Below, one piece after another: positions 24,740-33,388 of a stretch of DNA of 64,000 nucleotides. Source of the DNA: an uncultured Muribaculaceae bacterium (lineage in GTDB: Bacteria; Bacteroidota; Bacteroidia; Bacteroidales; Muribaculaceae); assembly GCA_958439725.1 (NCBI GenBank), contig CAUBWJ010000003.1, forward strand, positions 1 to 64,000, read 5' to 3'. A program made the position numbers and the translations under genes. The notes beneath the pieces are model-generated. The model saw nothing but the letters and a program-made list of their open reading frames with translations, ran no database searches and was not told the origin of the DNA. Numbering within the stretch: the stretch's first letter is position 1; every line of letters starts with the position of its first letter.

Positions 24740-25399
24740 ATGCAACCACAGGATAAAAAACAACAGCCGTCAGGCCGGTATCCGGCACCCGAACCCACTC
24801 TGCGCCGCCTGCCGTGGTATCTGGCCTACGTGTCGATGCTCGAGGCGCACGATGTGGAACATATCTCATCCACTGCCATCGCCAAGGAAATAAACGTAGA
24901 CGCCGCACAGATAGCCAAGGACCTTTCGGTGCTCGACATCAAGGGCAAGACCCGCATAGGATATGACGTGAAGGAGCTCGAGCGGGCTCTGAAAGACTTC
25001 CTCGGATTTGACCGCGAACACCGCGCCGTGATAGTCGGCGTTGGTTCGCTCGGCTCCGCTCTCATGGCCGACAAGGGCCTGGAGCGTTACGGTCTCAACA
25101 TCATGGCCGGGTTCGATATCGACACTTCTATCGTGGGCAACACCATCAAGGGCAAGCCGATTTTCCATATAGACAGTCTCAGGGAAAAGATAGCCCATTA
25201 CAACGCCGGAATAGGAATAGTGACGGTGCCGGTGGAATACGCCCAGCAGGTTGCCGACCAGCTTGTGGAGGCGGGTGTGAGAGCCATCTGGAACTACACC
25301 CCGTTCAGAATCCGCACAGCTTCGGATGTGGTGATTCAGAATACATCCATCTACGCCCACCTCGCAGTGATGTACAACCGCATACTTTCGGAGAAATGA
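24740..25399 (+). CDS. rex: Redox-sensing transcriptional repressor Rex
   Basis: 219 residues. The N-terminal winged helix (about 18-88, PTLRRLPWYLAYVSMLEAH then ISSTAIAKEINVDAAQIAKDLS) is followed by a Rossmann fold starting RAVIVGVGSLGSAL and by the C-terminal swapped helix (TSIYAHLAVMYNRIL). Rex binds DNA when NAD+/NADH is high and lets go when NADH rises, so it controls fermentation and respiration genes. The first glycine-rich turn reads GVGSLG, as in other Bacteroidota Rex. Anything driving rex must come from or cross the palindromic element that ends 9 bp upstream; no consensus promoter was seen in it. The next gene overlaps by 4 bp. Confidence 0.95.
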   Translation: MQPQDKKQQPSGRYPAPEPTLRRLPWYLAYVSMLEAHDVEHISSTAIAKEINVDAAQIAKDLSVLDIKGKTRIGYDVKELERALKDFLGFDREHRAVIVGVGSLGSALMADKGLERYGLNIMAGFDIDTSIVGNTIKGKPIFHIDSLREKIAHYNAGIGIVTVPVEYAQQVADQLVEAGVRAIWNYTPFRIRTASDVVIQNTSIYAHLAVMYNRILSEK

Positions 25400-25971
25400 A
25401 GATAATTGCTTTCGACCGTCATGCCGACTCGCCCTTCATCCTTCCCCCGGCGGTGGAGCTGATTGCCGATTCGGCCGTGGTGACACCGCCGCATCCCCTC
25501 TTCCTTCCGGATTTCGACACGGAATGGGAAGGCCGCATCTGTCCGGCCTACCGTATAGGACGCCTCGGAAAGACGGTGGATGCCCGCTTCGCTCCCCGCT
25601 ATATCGACGCCTACGGTCTGGTGCTCCGCCTTATCCCGGCCGGAACAGACAAGGCTCTGCGCGCCGCAGGTATGCCTGCCGGGCTTGACGGCATGTTTGA
25701 TTCGGCGCTATACACAGGCACGTGGCTGCCGACCGAGGGTGCCGACATGAGCGTTCCTCTGGCTGTGTGCTGTGCCGGGGTCGATTCGGTAATCAACAAT
25801 CATTTCGAGGCCGCATGCAAGGCGGTGGAGAGCGTGACGCGCTACGCTACCGTGAAGACCGGCGACATCATCATTCCATCGTGGATGCCCGTGTGTGTGG
25901 TGCCCCGTCCGGGCGTCACCATTGAAGGCTCCATCGACGGCGCAGTGTGCCTGAGCGTGCGAATAAAATAA
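25396..25971 (+). CDS. FAH-fold-like protein, possibly without metal site
   Basis: 191 residues, cytoplasmic. The order of segments resembles fumarylacetoacetate-hydrolase proteins: YRIGRLGKTVDARFAPRYIDAYGLVLRL like the GRLGxNI...RFAxRY block, MFDSALYTGTWLP like the FDxSAxxGxWL block, and VKTGDIIIPSWMP like KTGDLIxTGTP. The usual ExE metal-binding glutamates are not evident, so it may be an inactive or altered member. The start overlaps the rex stop by 4 bp (ATGA), so both are translated from one mRNA; a redox or carbon role is possible but not shown. Family call is moderate; a wholly unknown protein is the alternative. Confidence 0.5.
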   Translation: MKIIAFDRHADSPFILPPAVELIADSAVVTPPHPLFLPDFDTEWEGRICPAYRIGRLGKTVDARFAPRYIDAYGLVLRLIPAGTDKALRAAGMPAGLDGMFDSALYTGTWLPTEGADMSVPLAVCCAGVDSVINNHFEAACKAVESVTRYATVKTGDIIIPSWMPVCVVPRPGVTIEGSIDGAVCLSVRIK

Positions 25972-26071
25972 AAAACCGAAGCATTCGGCGCCAATTTACA
26001 GGCCTGTGGCAATAAAACGGCTACGTTTCAAGTTATATATATAGCCAATCAACTCCATTTCCACAGCCGTT

Positions 26072-27283
26072 ATGAAAGCTATATCCAAGATTGTGGCGCT
26101 TATTGCCGTAGTTGTCGCCGCCGTTTCTCCCGTAAGGGCCCAGAAAAGCGATTTCAATCCGGTGCAGACCGGTATAAATTCCCTCGATATCGCTCCCGAC
26201 GCGCGCTCAGCCGGCATGGGCGAACTGGGCGCCGCCACCGACCCCGACGCCAACTCACAATACTGGAATCCGTCGAAATACGCTTTCGCTCCGAGCCGGG
26301 GCGAAGTATCGCTGAGTTATACTCCCTGGCTGCGGAAAATCATTGACGACATATTCCTTGCCAATGTGTCGGGCTACTGGAAAATAGGCAGCTACGACAT
26401 GCAGGCCATCAGCGCCACCCTCCGTTATTTCTCGCTTGGCGAGGTAACCACGAGCTATCCCGGGGCTCAGGAGGCATCGCAGACCCTCAACCCCTACGAA
26501 ATGGCGTTTGACATAGGCTACTCACGCAAACTTTCGGAAAAATATTCCATGGGTGTGGTGCTCCGCTATATATACTCCGATCTGGCTTTCGGGTCGGATC
26601 CCTCCCAGAGCGACGGCGGCAACTCGGGAGCATCGGCATTTTCGGCCGACATCTCGGGATATTACACCACATATCCGGTTATCGGCCGCAGTGAATGTCA
26701 GCTGTCGTGGGGATGGAACATCTCCAACATCGGCTCAAAGCTCAATTACGCCGACCAGACCGCGTTCCTTCCCACCAATCTGCGTCTGGGCGCCAACTTC
26801 ACATTCCCGCTGGCCGATTACCACAATCTGTCAATAGGTCTCGACCTCAACAAGCTCCTTGTCCCCACCAAGCCACGCATGAGTGACTTCGAGGGGGAAG
26901 GAAAGGACGAGCTGGAAGTGGAACGCGAATATGAGGCCGCGCTCACCGAGTGGGAGGACCGATCGCCCATAGCCGGTATATTCAAGTCGTTCAGCGACGC
27001 TCCCGGCGGATTCAAGGAAGAGCTGAAGGAAATTATGGTGTCGCTCGGCGCCGAATACTCCTACAACCGCCAGTTCTTTCTGCGTACCGGTTATTTTTAC
27101 GAGAACGCATCGAAAGGCAACCGAAAGTATTTTTCGATGGGAGCGGGATTCCACACACGGGGCATAGGACTGGATGCCTCCTACATGATTGCCACCGCCC
27201 AGACATCGCCTCTGGACCAGACGCTGCGCCTTACCCTCACTTTTGACTTCGACGGCATCAGGCAGCTCCTCGGCCGCGACTGA
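26072..27283 (+). CDS. porV: PorV (LptO), type IX secretion outer-membrane protein
   Basis: 403 residues with a signal peptide (about 1-23, ending PVRAQ). The opening INSLDIAPDARSAGMGELGAATDPDANSQYWNPSKYAFA is the diagnostic PorV/PorQ-type FadL-like start, and the barrel continues with SLSYTPWLRKIIDDIFLANVSGYWKI to the end. PorV is the outer-membrane shuttle that brings C-terminal-signal cargo from the translocon to the attachment complex. An acidic insert near 270-290 (FEGEGKDELEVEREYEAALTEWED) would be a periplasmic or surface loop. No other T9SS gene is in the window. Promoter not identified. Confidence 0.9.
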   Translation: MKAISKIVALIAVVVAAVSPVRAQKSDFNPVQTGINSLDIAPDARSAGMGELGAATDPDANSQYWNPSKYAFAPSRGEVSLSYTPWLRKIIDDIFLANVSGYWKIGSYDMQAISATLRYFSLGEVTTSYPGAQEASQTLNPYEMAFDIGYSRKLSEKYSMGVVLRYIYSDLAFGSDPSQSDGGNSGASAFSADISGYYTTYPVIGRSECQLSWGWNISNIGSKLNYADQTAFLPTNLRLGANFTFPLADYHNLSIGLDLNKLLVPTKPRMSDFEGEGKDELEVEREYEAALTEWEDRSPIAGIFKSFSDAPGGFKEELKEIMVSLGAEYSYNRQFFLRTGYFYENASKGNRKYFSMGAGFHTRGIGLDASYMIATAQTSPLDQTLRLTLTFDFDGIRQLLGRD

Positions 27284-27393
27284 GTGGAGAGAAAGTGTAT
27301 AACATCAGGGGACAGTTGTGTATCCTATTGAGGGATAGGAAGGTAGGATTTTAAAAAATTATGGAATAATAGCGATTTTTACGGGCGAAAAAA
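27284..27393. other. Intergenic part before the ncRNA promoter
   Basis: AT-rich sequence between porV and the promoter at 27394. It contains a run of A/T with no hairpin or ORF I can support. Further promoters, hairpins and a terminator follow downstream. Confidence 0.5.
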
Positions 27394-27424
27394 TTTGTTT
27401 TTCATGTTTTTTGCGATATTTTTG
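27394..27424 (+). promoter_or_regulatory. Full consensus promoter with no gene behind it
   Basis: TTTG (27394-27397), 19-bp spacer and TATTTTTG (27417-27424) match the Bacteroidota consensus exactly. The next ORF starts 249 bp later, after a terminator. Confidence 0.8.
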
Positions 27425-27429
27425 TGGAA

Positions 27430-27607
27430 ATGCCGCAGGATATTATTCGCAGAAAACTCTGAAACCCGAAATCCAAAAAATTTTGGGATGCGCCAGAAAC
27501 CGCATCCCGGGTATATACAGATAAGTGATTAATTGATTAATCCGAGGCGATAAAAGAGCCTCCTGCCGCAGGTGCCGGGTTGCTGAAAAGCTCCCCGGCA
27601 CTTTTTT
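27430..27607 (+). ncRNA. Candidate structured small RNA, about 175 nt
   Basis: This stretch begins about 6 bp after a perfect consensus promoter and ends at a strong terminator, yet has no ORF. Perfect stems lie inside it: GGGATGCG/CGCATCCC (27485-27508), GAGGC/GCCTC (27544-27562) and the terminator stem GTGCCGGG/CCCGGCAC. Near the 5' end GCAGGA can pair with TCCTGC at 27561-27566, so the ends may close into one long folded RNA. The size and end pairing would suit a 6S-like RNA, but I cannot confirm the family. It could also be a long leader with attenuator for ispF. Confidence 0.5.
27572..27607 (+). terminator. Terminator upstream of ispF
   Basis: Perfect 8-bp stem GTGCCGGG (27572-27579) / CCCGGCAC (27594-27601) followed by six T. 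It ends the transcript started at 27394-27424, or porV read-through. Confidence 0.85.
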
Positions 27608-27624
27608 ATTACCGACCTTTTATA

Positions 27625-27632
27625 TATTTTTG
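27625..27632 (+). promoter_or_regulatory. Possible -7 box of ispF
   Basis: TATTTTTG 40 bp upstream of the ispF start and just after the terminator. A proper -33 is absent because the T-run occupies that place. Confidence 0.45.
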
Positions 27633-27672
27633 GTCCAGGTATTCTTCGTATATTCTGTAAAAACGAATCTGT

Positions 27673-28158
27673 ATGGAAATAAATGATATAAGAACGGGTC
27701 TGGGCTTCGACGTTCACCGGCTGGTGGAGGGGCGCGACCTGATGCTTTGCGGCGTCAAGGTGCCGCATACCCACGGACTTCTTGGCCACAGCGATGCCGA
27801 CGTGGCCCTTCATGCCCTGAGCGACGCCCTTCTTGGTGCCGCTTCCCTGCGCGACATCGGCTATCACTTTCCTCCGACTGACGACAAGTGGAAGGGAGCC
27901 GACTCGATGGTGCTCCTGCGGAAGGTGGCTGAGCTTGTTGCTGAAAAAGGTTACAGGATTGGCAATGTCGACATCACCATAATAGCACAGGCGCCGAAAC
28001 TCCTCGGCTATATTCCCGAGATGCAGAGCCGTGTAGCCGGTTGTCTGGGCCTTGACCCCGACCGCGTGGCAGTGAAAGCCACCACAACAGAACATCTCGG
28101 CTACACCGGCCGCAAGGAAGGCATAGCCGCCATGGCCACCGCGCTCATCTTGCGGTAA
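27673..28158 (+). CDS. ispF: 2-C-methyl-D-erythritol 2,4-cyclodiphosphate synthase
   Basis: 161 residues, the normal size. GLGFDVHR at the start holds the metal ligands D13 and H15; LLGHSDADVALHALSDALLGA and RDIGYHFPPTDDKWKGADS are family blocks, and VAVKATTTEHLGYTGRKEG near the end binds the CDP part. It closes the cyclodiphosphate ring in the non-mevalonate isoprenoid pathway as a homotrimer in the cytoplasm. It stands alone, convergent with the DUF4919 gene 12 bp away. The terminator at 27572-27607 separates it from the upstream gene. Confidence 0.97.
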   Translation: MEINDIRTGLGFDVHRLVEGRDLMLCGVKVPHTHGLLGHSDADVALHALSDALLGAASLRDIGYHFPPTDDKWKGADSMVLLRKVAELVAEKGYRIGNVDITIIAQAPKLLGYIPEMQSRVAGCLGLDPDRVAVKATTTEHLGYTGRKEGIAAMATALILR

Positions 28159-28170
28159 CCTTCGGGGGAA

Positions 28171-28893
28171 TCAGTCGGGTTCGATTTCGTCGGGGAACTT
28201 GCGGTAGTATTCCTTGAGGATTCTGAGGATGTTGAAGTAGAAGCCGCCGGCGTCTTTCTCGGCAGGGTCCTTAACGGTGAGATACTCGTAGTAGGGCTCG
28301 TAGAAAAGATGGTTTGTGACGGTGTAGCCTATGGTGTTGAGCAGCACGTATTCGTGCTGGGGCTCAATCACGTACCATGCGTTTTCTTCGTCGGCTCCGG
28401 TCCCGGTGGACACAATCGCCATTAGAATATGGTCGAATTTGTACTGCCATATATCGGCGAGATTGGTCTGTCCCTTTTTGCGCAGTGCGGCTATGAGGGC
28501 ACTCATCTGGTTGAGGTCAAAAGGATTGTCCTGTAGCGAGAGGTCGGAGTATTTTATCACCGAGTCGCATTCCTGCACCGTAAGATCGGCCTTGGCGTAG
28601 TTGGTGAGCATGCGTCCGGAGTAAGCCGGGGCGCGATAGGGATTGTAGTCTTCCTGAAACATGTATCCCAGATAGAGCCGGCGGTATTTGTCGAGGCTCA
28701 TTGTGGTGTCGTTGCGTTCGAATTCCGCCATGAGAGAAGGATAATAATAAGGTGAGTTGCGGTTATATACTTCCTTTCTGATCAGGTCGAGGTCGGGGCG
28801 CTCGCGCGGTATCCTGTCGAGCGGTATCATGGCGTGGCACATGAGCGGTGCCAGCAGGGAAAGCAGAAAAAATGATATTATGTTTCGTAGCAT
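28171..28893 (-). CDS. Exported DUF4919-family protein
   Basis: 240 residues with a signal peptide (about 1-21, ending LMCHA). The body is mostly helical and reads like a TPR-related fold: NSPYYYPSLMAEFERNDTTMSLDKYRRLYLGYMFQEDYNPYR is the part I associate with DUF4919, followed by GQTNLADIWQYKFDHIL and QHEYVLLNTIGYTVTNHLFYEPYYEYL. No catalytic residues are recognised. It is the third gene of the rsh-pgpH run, 11 bp after pgpH, so it is produced with the alarmone enzymes. Function unknown; periplasmic location is inferred. Confidence 0.75.
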   Translation of the reverse strand: MLRNIISFFLLSLLAPLMCHAMIPLDRIPRERPDLDLIRKEVYNRNSPYYYPSLMAEFERNDTTMSLDKYRRLYLGYMFQEDYNPYRAPAYSGRMLTNYAKADLTVQECDSVIKYSDLSLQDNPFDLNQMSALIAALRKKGQTNLADIWQYKFDHILMAIVSTGTGADEENAWYVIEPQHEYVLLNTIGYTVTNHLFYEPYYEYLTVKDPAEKDAGGFYFNILRILKEYYRKFPDEIEPD

Positions 28894-28904
28894 AGGCGTG
28901 GGGT

Positions 28905-30989
28905 TTATGACGCGGAACCTTCCGACTTGGGCGCTGCGGGCCTGATTGATTCGGGATAGGAGATGCGGGAGTGATACATTGTGCGCAGATGGGAGATGAA
29001 GGTATCCTTTATGTCGGTGACATCGCGGAACGATATGGGCGATTCGTTGTGCAGGCCTTCGGCTATCTGCGAGTCGATTATCTTGTTGACCAGGGCTGAA
29101 ATGGCTTCAGGTGAATGGTCGGAGAGGGAGCGCGAGGCGGCTTCCACGGCATCGGCCATCATCAGAATCGAGGCCTCGCGCGACTGCGGATTGGGCCCCG
29201 GATACATGAACGGCGCGGGGTCGGGAGTTTCGTTGGGATGGGCGTTGCAGTATGAGGTATAGAAATAGCGTGCCGTTCCCTTGCCGTGATGCTGCGAGAT
29301 GAAGTCGGCTATGGCTTTGGGAAGCTTGGCTTTCACGGCGCGTTTCTGCCCTTCGGCCACGTGGCCTATGACTATGCGGGCGCTCTGTTTGGGGTCGAGG
29401 GCGTCGTGGGGATTGACACCGTGCTGGTTCTCGGTGAAGAACGCCGGATTTGAAATCTTGCCTATGTCGTGGTAGAGGGCGCCGGCTCTCACCAGCTGCA
29501 CATTGGCGCGGATGCGGTTGGCGGCGGCCGAAGCGAGGTTGCTCACGGCCATCGAGTGCTGGAATGTGCCGGGACACTCTTCGGAGAGCTCGCGGAGCAC
29601 GGGATTGTTTATGTCGGAGAGCTCCACGAGGGTTACTTTTGATGTGAAGCCGAATATTTTTTCGAGCACGAACACCATGATGTAGGCGAACGAAACGCAG
29701 ACGGCGTTGATAGCGAAGAAGCCGAATGTGCGTGGCATGAGGGTCTTGATGCTTCCGGTCTGCAGGAGGTCTACGGCCACGTAGGTCACCGAGTAGGCCA
29801 GGAATACCACCAGGGCCGTGCGCAGCAGCTGGGAGCGTTTGGAGAGCTCGCGGATGGATGCCAGGGCGGCTATGCCGGCCACGAACTCGAGCGCCATGAA
29901 CTCAAGCAGGAACCGCGCGCAGAGCACCGTCAGCAATAAGGTGACGAGATATGTGAAGAAGGCGGTGCGGGAGTCGAGGAACACCAGCAGGAGTATCGGC
30001 ACGATTGTGAACGGTATGAGGTAGAGGGCCGAGATGAAGTGGCTGGAAAGCACGAATGTGAATGCCGGCACCGCGCATACAAGGAGCATTATCAGCAGCA
30101 TGTTGCGCATCGATTCGAGGTAGTCGCGCCTGAAGAAGTAGAGATAGCTGTAGAGCGTGCCCAGGATTATCACTATATAGAGTATGTGACCGGCCACGGG
30201 ATAGAAACGGTCGGAAATCACGGAGGCGCCGCGGTCGGCCGACAGCTGTTCGTAGGTGGAGAGGATGGTATAGAGCTGGGGGGTGACGATGTCGCCGCGG
30301 TCAATTATGCGCTCGCCCTGCTGCACCACGCCTATCGGCGCGAGGGCCACCTGATAGGCCTCATTGCGGAAACGGTCGGTCTGGACTGTGTCGGGGATTA
30401 TGTTGGGCACCATGATTTCCGAGAGGCGCGCCTTGGTGATGATTTCGTGGAGCTCGCGTCCGGCTCCGGCTATTGTGGAGTCGAGTTTCACGTAGGCGTC
30501 GCGCGGGGTGAGGAAGGAGGCCGTGGCTACGCTCACGGCGCTGTTGCCCGATGTGAGCATGCGCACGTTGTCGGTCTTGGTTTCCGCCAGCACGTCGGAG
30601 CCTGCGATTCCCTGGTTGTAGAGCTTGCGCAGCTGGGTGACGAGATAGTTGCGCTGGCCGGTGGATACGTGGTGGCCTTCGACGGTTATGGTGGCGAGGC
30701 GTTTGTCGTATTGCTCTATCACGGCGTTTTCGGAAGCTATGTCGCGGTAAAATATGGGCTCGAAGTTGCGGTCGATGCTGTCTTTTATCGAGGCGGCGCT
30801 CACGGAGTCGAGGTGTATGGGGATGTCGAAGGGGGCCGTCAGGAGGGCGTAGCTCCAGGGATGGTTCACTTCATAATTATAGGAGTCGCTGTCGTTCTGC
30901 GGCAGGAAATAATATATGACAGCCACAGCGGCTATAAACAGTGCCGCCAGGCTCAGGATTTGGCGTGATACCTTGGCTTGCATGGGCAT
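28905..30989 (-). CDS. pgpH: Seven-TM HD phosphodiesterase, PgpH type (c-di-AMP)
   Basis: 694 residues (a second ATG at 30983). One N-terminal TM (about 8-28) is followed by an extracytoplasmic 7TMR-HDED domain (about 50-285), seven TM segments (about 290-455) and a cytosolic HD domain. The latter shows AGALYHDIGKISNPAFFTENQ, with the metal-binding HD pair, and HDALDPKQSARIVIGHVAEGQKRA. Enzymes with this layout hydrolyse cyclic di-AMP to pApA. It lies 17 bp after rsh and 11 bp before DUF4919, so (p)ppGpp and c-di-AMP control are cotranscribed. c-di-AMP controls K+ and osmolyte balance in other bacteria. Substrate is inferred from family. Confidence 0.88.
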   Translation of the reverse strand: MPMQAKVSRQILSLAALFIAAVAVIYYFLPQNDSDSYNYEVNHPWSYALLTAPFDIPIHLDSVSAASIKDSIDRNFEPIFYRDIASENAVIEQYDKRLATITVEGHHVSTGQRNYLVTQLRKLYNQGIAGSDVLAETKTDNVRMLTSGNSAVSVATASFLTPRDAYVKLDSTIAGAGRELHEIITKARLSEIMVPNIIPDTVQTDRFRNEAYQVALAPIGVVQQGERIIDRGDIVTPQLYTILSTYEQLSADRGASVISDRFYPVAGHILYIVIILGTLYSYLYFFRRDYLESMRNMLLIMLLVCAVPAFTFVLSSHFISALYLIPFTIVPILLLVFLDSRTAFFTYLVTLLLTVLCARFLLEFMALEFVAGIAALASIRELSKRSQLLRTALVVFLAYSVTYVAVDLLQTGSIKTLMPRTFGFFAINAVCVSFAYIMVFVLEKIFGFTSKVTLVELSDINNPVLRELSEECPGTFQHSMAVSNLASAAANRIRANVQLVRAGALYHDIGKISNPAFFTENQHGVNPHDALDPKQSARIVIGHVAEGQKRAVKAKLPKAIADFISQHHGKGTARYFYTSYCNAHPNETPDPAPFMYPGPNPQSREASILMMADAVEAASRSLSDHSPEAISALVNKIIDSQIAEGLHNESPISFRDVTDIKDTFISHLRTMYHSRISYPESIRPAAPKSEGSAS

Positions 30990-31006
30990 GGGAGGGTTGC
31001 GGTGGT

Positions 31007-33310
31007 TCAGATTTCTTTACGGGCGGCTTTCTGCACGCCTTTGATTTTACGGATGCGTGAACAGAGGGCGGAGGCCACATGTGTATCGCGCACGAGCACT
31101 TCGAGCATGGCGTGGAACACTTCGTTGGTGGTGTCGATGTGGAGGCTGCGGATATCTATGTTCAGGTCGGACGATATCATGGAGATGAGTTCCTGAAGGA
31201 TGCCGTGGCGGTCTACGCCGTCGATTTCTATCATTACCCTTGACTGGCTTTCGACCGTCTCCCACTCGGTTGCAACTATGCGCGGCCCGAAGCTTGCCTT
31301 GAGCACGGCGGCACGCGGGCACGCGAGCGTGTGGACTTCCACAAGTCCTTCGTCGTTGATGAAGCCCATCACGTCGTCGCCGGGAATGGGATGGCAGCAG
31401 TCGGAGAACACGAAGTTCTTTTCCTTGGCGCCGTATTTGAGCTTGTAGACCTCCTTGGGATTGATTTTCTGGGGGGCGGGCTTTGTTTCGGCAGCCGAGG
31501 CGGCTTCGGCGTTCTTGCGCGATTTGCCCGTGATGCGGAATATCTTTTTGAGCAGGGAGGGAGAGGTGTTGGGAGAGTCCTTGAGCACGTAGCCGTCGAG
31601 GCTTATCTCGCCCTGGCCGAGTTTCTGGTAGAATGCGTCGCGTGACTGTACGTGGTAAAACGCCATTATTTTGGTTATCACCTCGTTGGTAGGCTCAACC
31701 TGACCGTCGGCCAGGAATTTCATGAGCGTTTCTTTTCCGGCTTCGATGGCGGGAGCGACCTCGCGCCGCAGGGCCGCGCGCAGACGGGTGCGCGCCTTGG
31801 CCGTGGCCAGGAAGTCCATCCACTCGGCCTTCGGTTTCTGGCTCTGTGAGGTGAGCACCTCGACCTGGTCGCCCGACATGAGCTTGTGGCTCAGCGGCAC
31901 CAGCTTGTGGTTCACCTTTCCGGCTATGCACTTGGTGCCTATCTGGGAGTGGAGGTTGAAGGCCACGTCGAGCACTGTGGAATTGTTGGGCAGCGTGAGC
32001 AGTTCGCCCTTGGGGGTGAACACCACTATCTCCGACGAGAAAAGGTTGAGCTTGAGGGTGTCGAGGAAGTCGAGGGCGTTGGGGTTGGGGTCGTCGAGAA
32101 TGTCCTTGATGGTGCGCAGCCATACGTTGAGTTCCGATTCCTCGTCGCTCTCTCCGATTTTGTATTTCCAGTGGGCGGCGAAGCCTTTCTCGGCAATCTC
32201 GTCCATGCGGCGTGAGCGTATCTGCACTTCCACCCAGTTGCCGTCGGGGCCCATCACGGTAAGGTGGAGGGCCTGGTAGCCGTTGGCCTTGGGGTTTGAA
32301 ATCCAGTCGCGGGTGCGCTCGGGATGAAGGCGGTAGATGTCGGTGATTGCTGCATATATGTTCCAGCAGATGGTCTTTTCCTGCGAGGGGTCGTCGCAAT
32401 CGAAGATTATTCGCATGGCGTAAAGGTCGTAGACTTCCTCGAAAGGAATGTTTTTGGTCTGCATCTTGTTCCAGATGGAGTAGACGGACTTCACGCGGGC
32501 CTTGGCCTCGTATTTCAGTCCCATACCTTTCAGGCGGTCGACAATGGGAGAGGAGAAGTCATGGTACACGGCCTCGCGGCGCTCCTCGCTCTCACGTATT
32601 TTCTGCTGAATCTCGCTGTAGGCGCCGGGATGCTCGTATTTGAAGCTCAGGTCCTCAAGCTCGGTCTTTATGGCGAAGAGGCCCAGACGGTGTGCGAGCG
32701 GGGCGTAGATATATAGTGTCTCGCCCGCAATTTTATACTGCTTGTTGGGAGCCATGGAGCCGAGGGTGCGCATGTTGTGCAGACGGTCGGCCATCTTTAT
32801 GAGCACCACCCTGATATCCTCGCTCATGGTCAGCAGGAGCTTGCGGAAGTTCTCGGCCTGGGCCGAGGCTTTGTCTCCGAATATACCTCCGGAGATTTTG
32901 GTGAGGCCGCTCACGAGCTGCGCTATCTTCTTGCCGAACTGCTGCTCGATATCCTCCACGGTGTACTCCGTGTCCTCCACCACGTCGTGGAGCAGGGCGG
33001 CACAGATGGAGGTGGAGCCGAGTCCTATCTCCTGCGAGGCGATTTTGGCCACCGCTATGGGGTGGAGGATATACGGCTCGCCCGAGCGGCGGCGGATGCC
33101 TCCGTGGGCTTTCTTGGCGAAACGGAACGCGCGTTCTATTATTTCCACCTTCTTGCGGTGGTTGCTGTTGAGATATCCGTTGAGAACGTCCTGAAATTCA
33201 GCTTCTATCAGGCGGTCTTCATCCTGAGGCGTCATAGTGTACTGCTCCATGTCTGTACGGGTGATTGCTGGCAGGCGCGGCCGCGGGGCCGGTCTGCACA
33301 TGTTATCCAT
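31007..33310 (-). CDS. rsh: Bifunctional (p)ppGpp synthetase/hydrolase (RSH)
   Basis: 767 residues from ATG 33310; ATG 33250 (MEQYTMTPQDEDR) is a more family-like start, giving 747. HD hydrolase: HGGIRRRSGEPYILHP and LLHDVVEDTEYT. Synthetase: YDLYAMRIIF, NPKANGYQALHLTVMG and VEVQIRSRRMDEIAEKG, all intact, so both activities are expected. TGS: IVVFTPKGELLTLPNNSTVLD. Conserved cysteine region: FSDCCHPIPGDD. ACT domain at the C-terminus. It sets alarmone level in response to starvation. A TATTTTTG box (33315-33322, minus) ends 4 bp before ATG 33310; if 33250 is used the leader is about 60 nt. First gene of rsh-pgpH-DUF4919. Confidence 0.95.
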   Translation of the reverse strand: MDNMCRPAPRPRLPAITRTDMEQYTMTPQDEDRLIEAEFQDVLNGYLNSNHRKKVEIIERAFRFAKKAHGGIRRRSGEPYILHPIAVAKIASQEIGLGSTSICAALLHDVVEDTEYTVEDIEQQFGKKIAQLVSGLTKISGGIFGDKASAQAENFRKLLLTMSEDIRVVLIKMADRLHNMRTLGSMAPNKQYKIAGETLYIYAPLAHRLGLFAIKTELEDLSFKYEHPGAYSEIQQKIRESEERREAVYHDFSSPIVDRLKGMGLKYEAKARVKSVYSIWNKMQTKNIPFEEVYDLYAMRIIFDCDDPSQEKTICWNIYAAITDIYRLHPERTRDWISNPKANGYQALHLTVMGPDGNWVEVQIRSRRMDEIAEKGFAAHWKYKIGESDEESELNVWLRTIKDILDDPNPNALDFLDTLKLNLFSSEIVVFTPKGELLTLPNNSTVLDVAFNLHSQIGTKCIAGKVNHKLVPLSHKLMSGDQVEVLTSQSQKPKAEWMDFLATAKARTRLRAALRREVAPAIEAGKETLMKFLADGQVEPTNEVITKIMAFYHVQSRDAFYQKLGQGEISLDGYVLKDSPNTSPSLLKKIFRITGKSRKNAEAASAAETKPAPQKINPKEVYKLKYGAKEKNFVFSDCCHPIPGDDVMGFINDEGLVEVHTLACPRAAVLKASFGPRIVATEWETVESQSRVMIEIDGVDRHGILQELISMISSDLNIDIRSLHIDTTNEVFHAMLEVLVRDTHVASALCSRIRKIKGVQKAARKEI

Positions 33311-33314
33311 TTTA

Positions 33315-33364
33315 CAAAAATAGAGAAAAACGGTGAATCTTCATTTAAAAAAGAGGTATCTTTG
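33315..33364. promoter_or_regulatory. Divergent promoters for rsh and patB
   Basis: TATTTTTG on the minus strand (33315-33322) serves rsh and TATCTTTG on the plus strand (33357-33364) serves patB, 24 bp from its ATG. No clear -33 for either. The 34-bp space is AT-rich. Confidence 0.65.
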
Positions 33365-33388
33365 TGAATCTAACGGCAAAGTTTTGCA

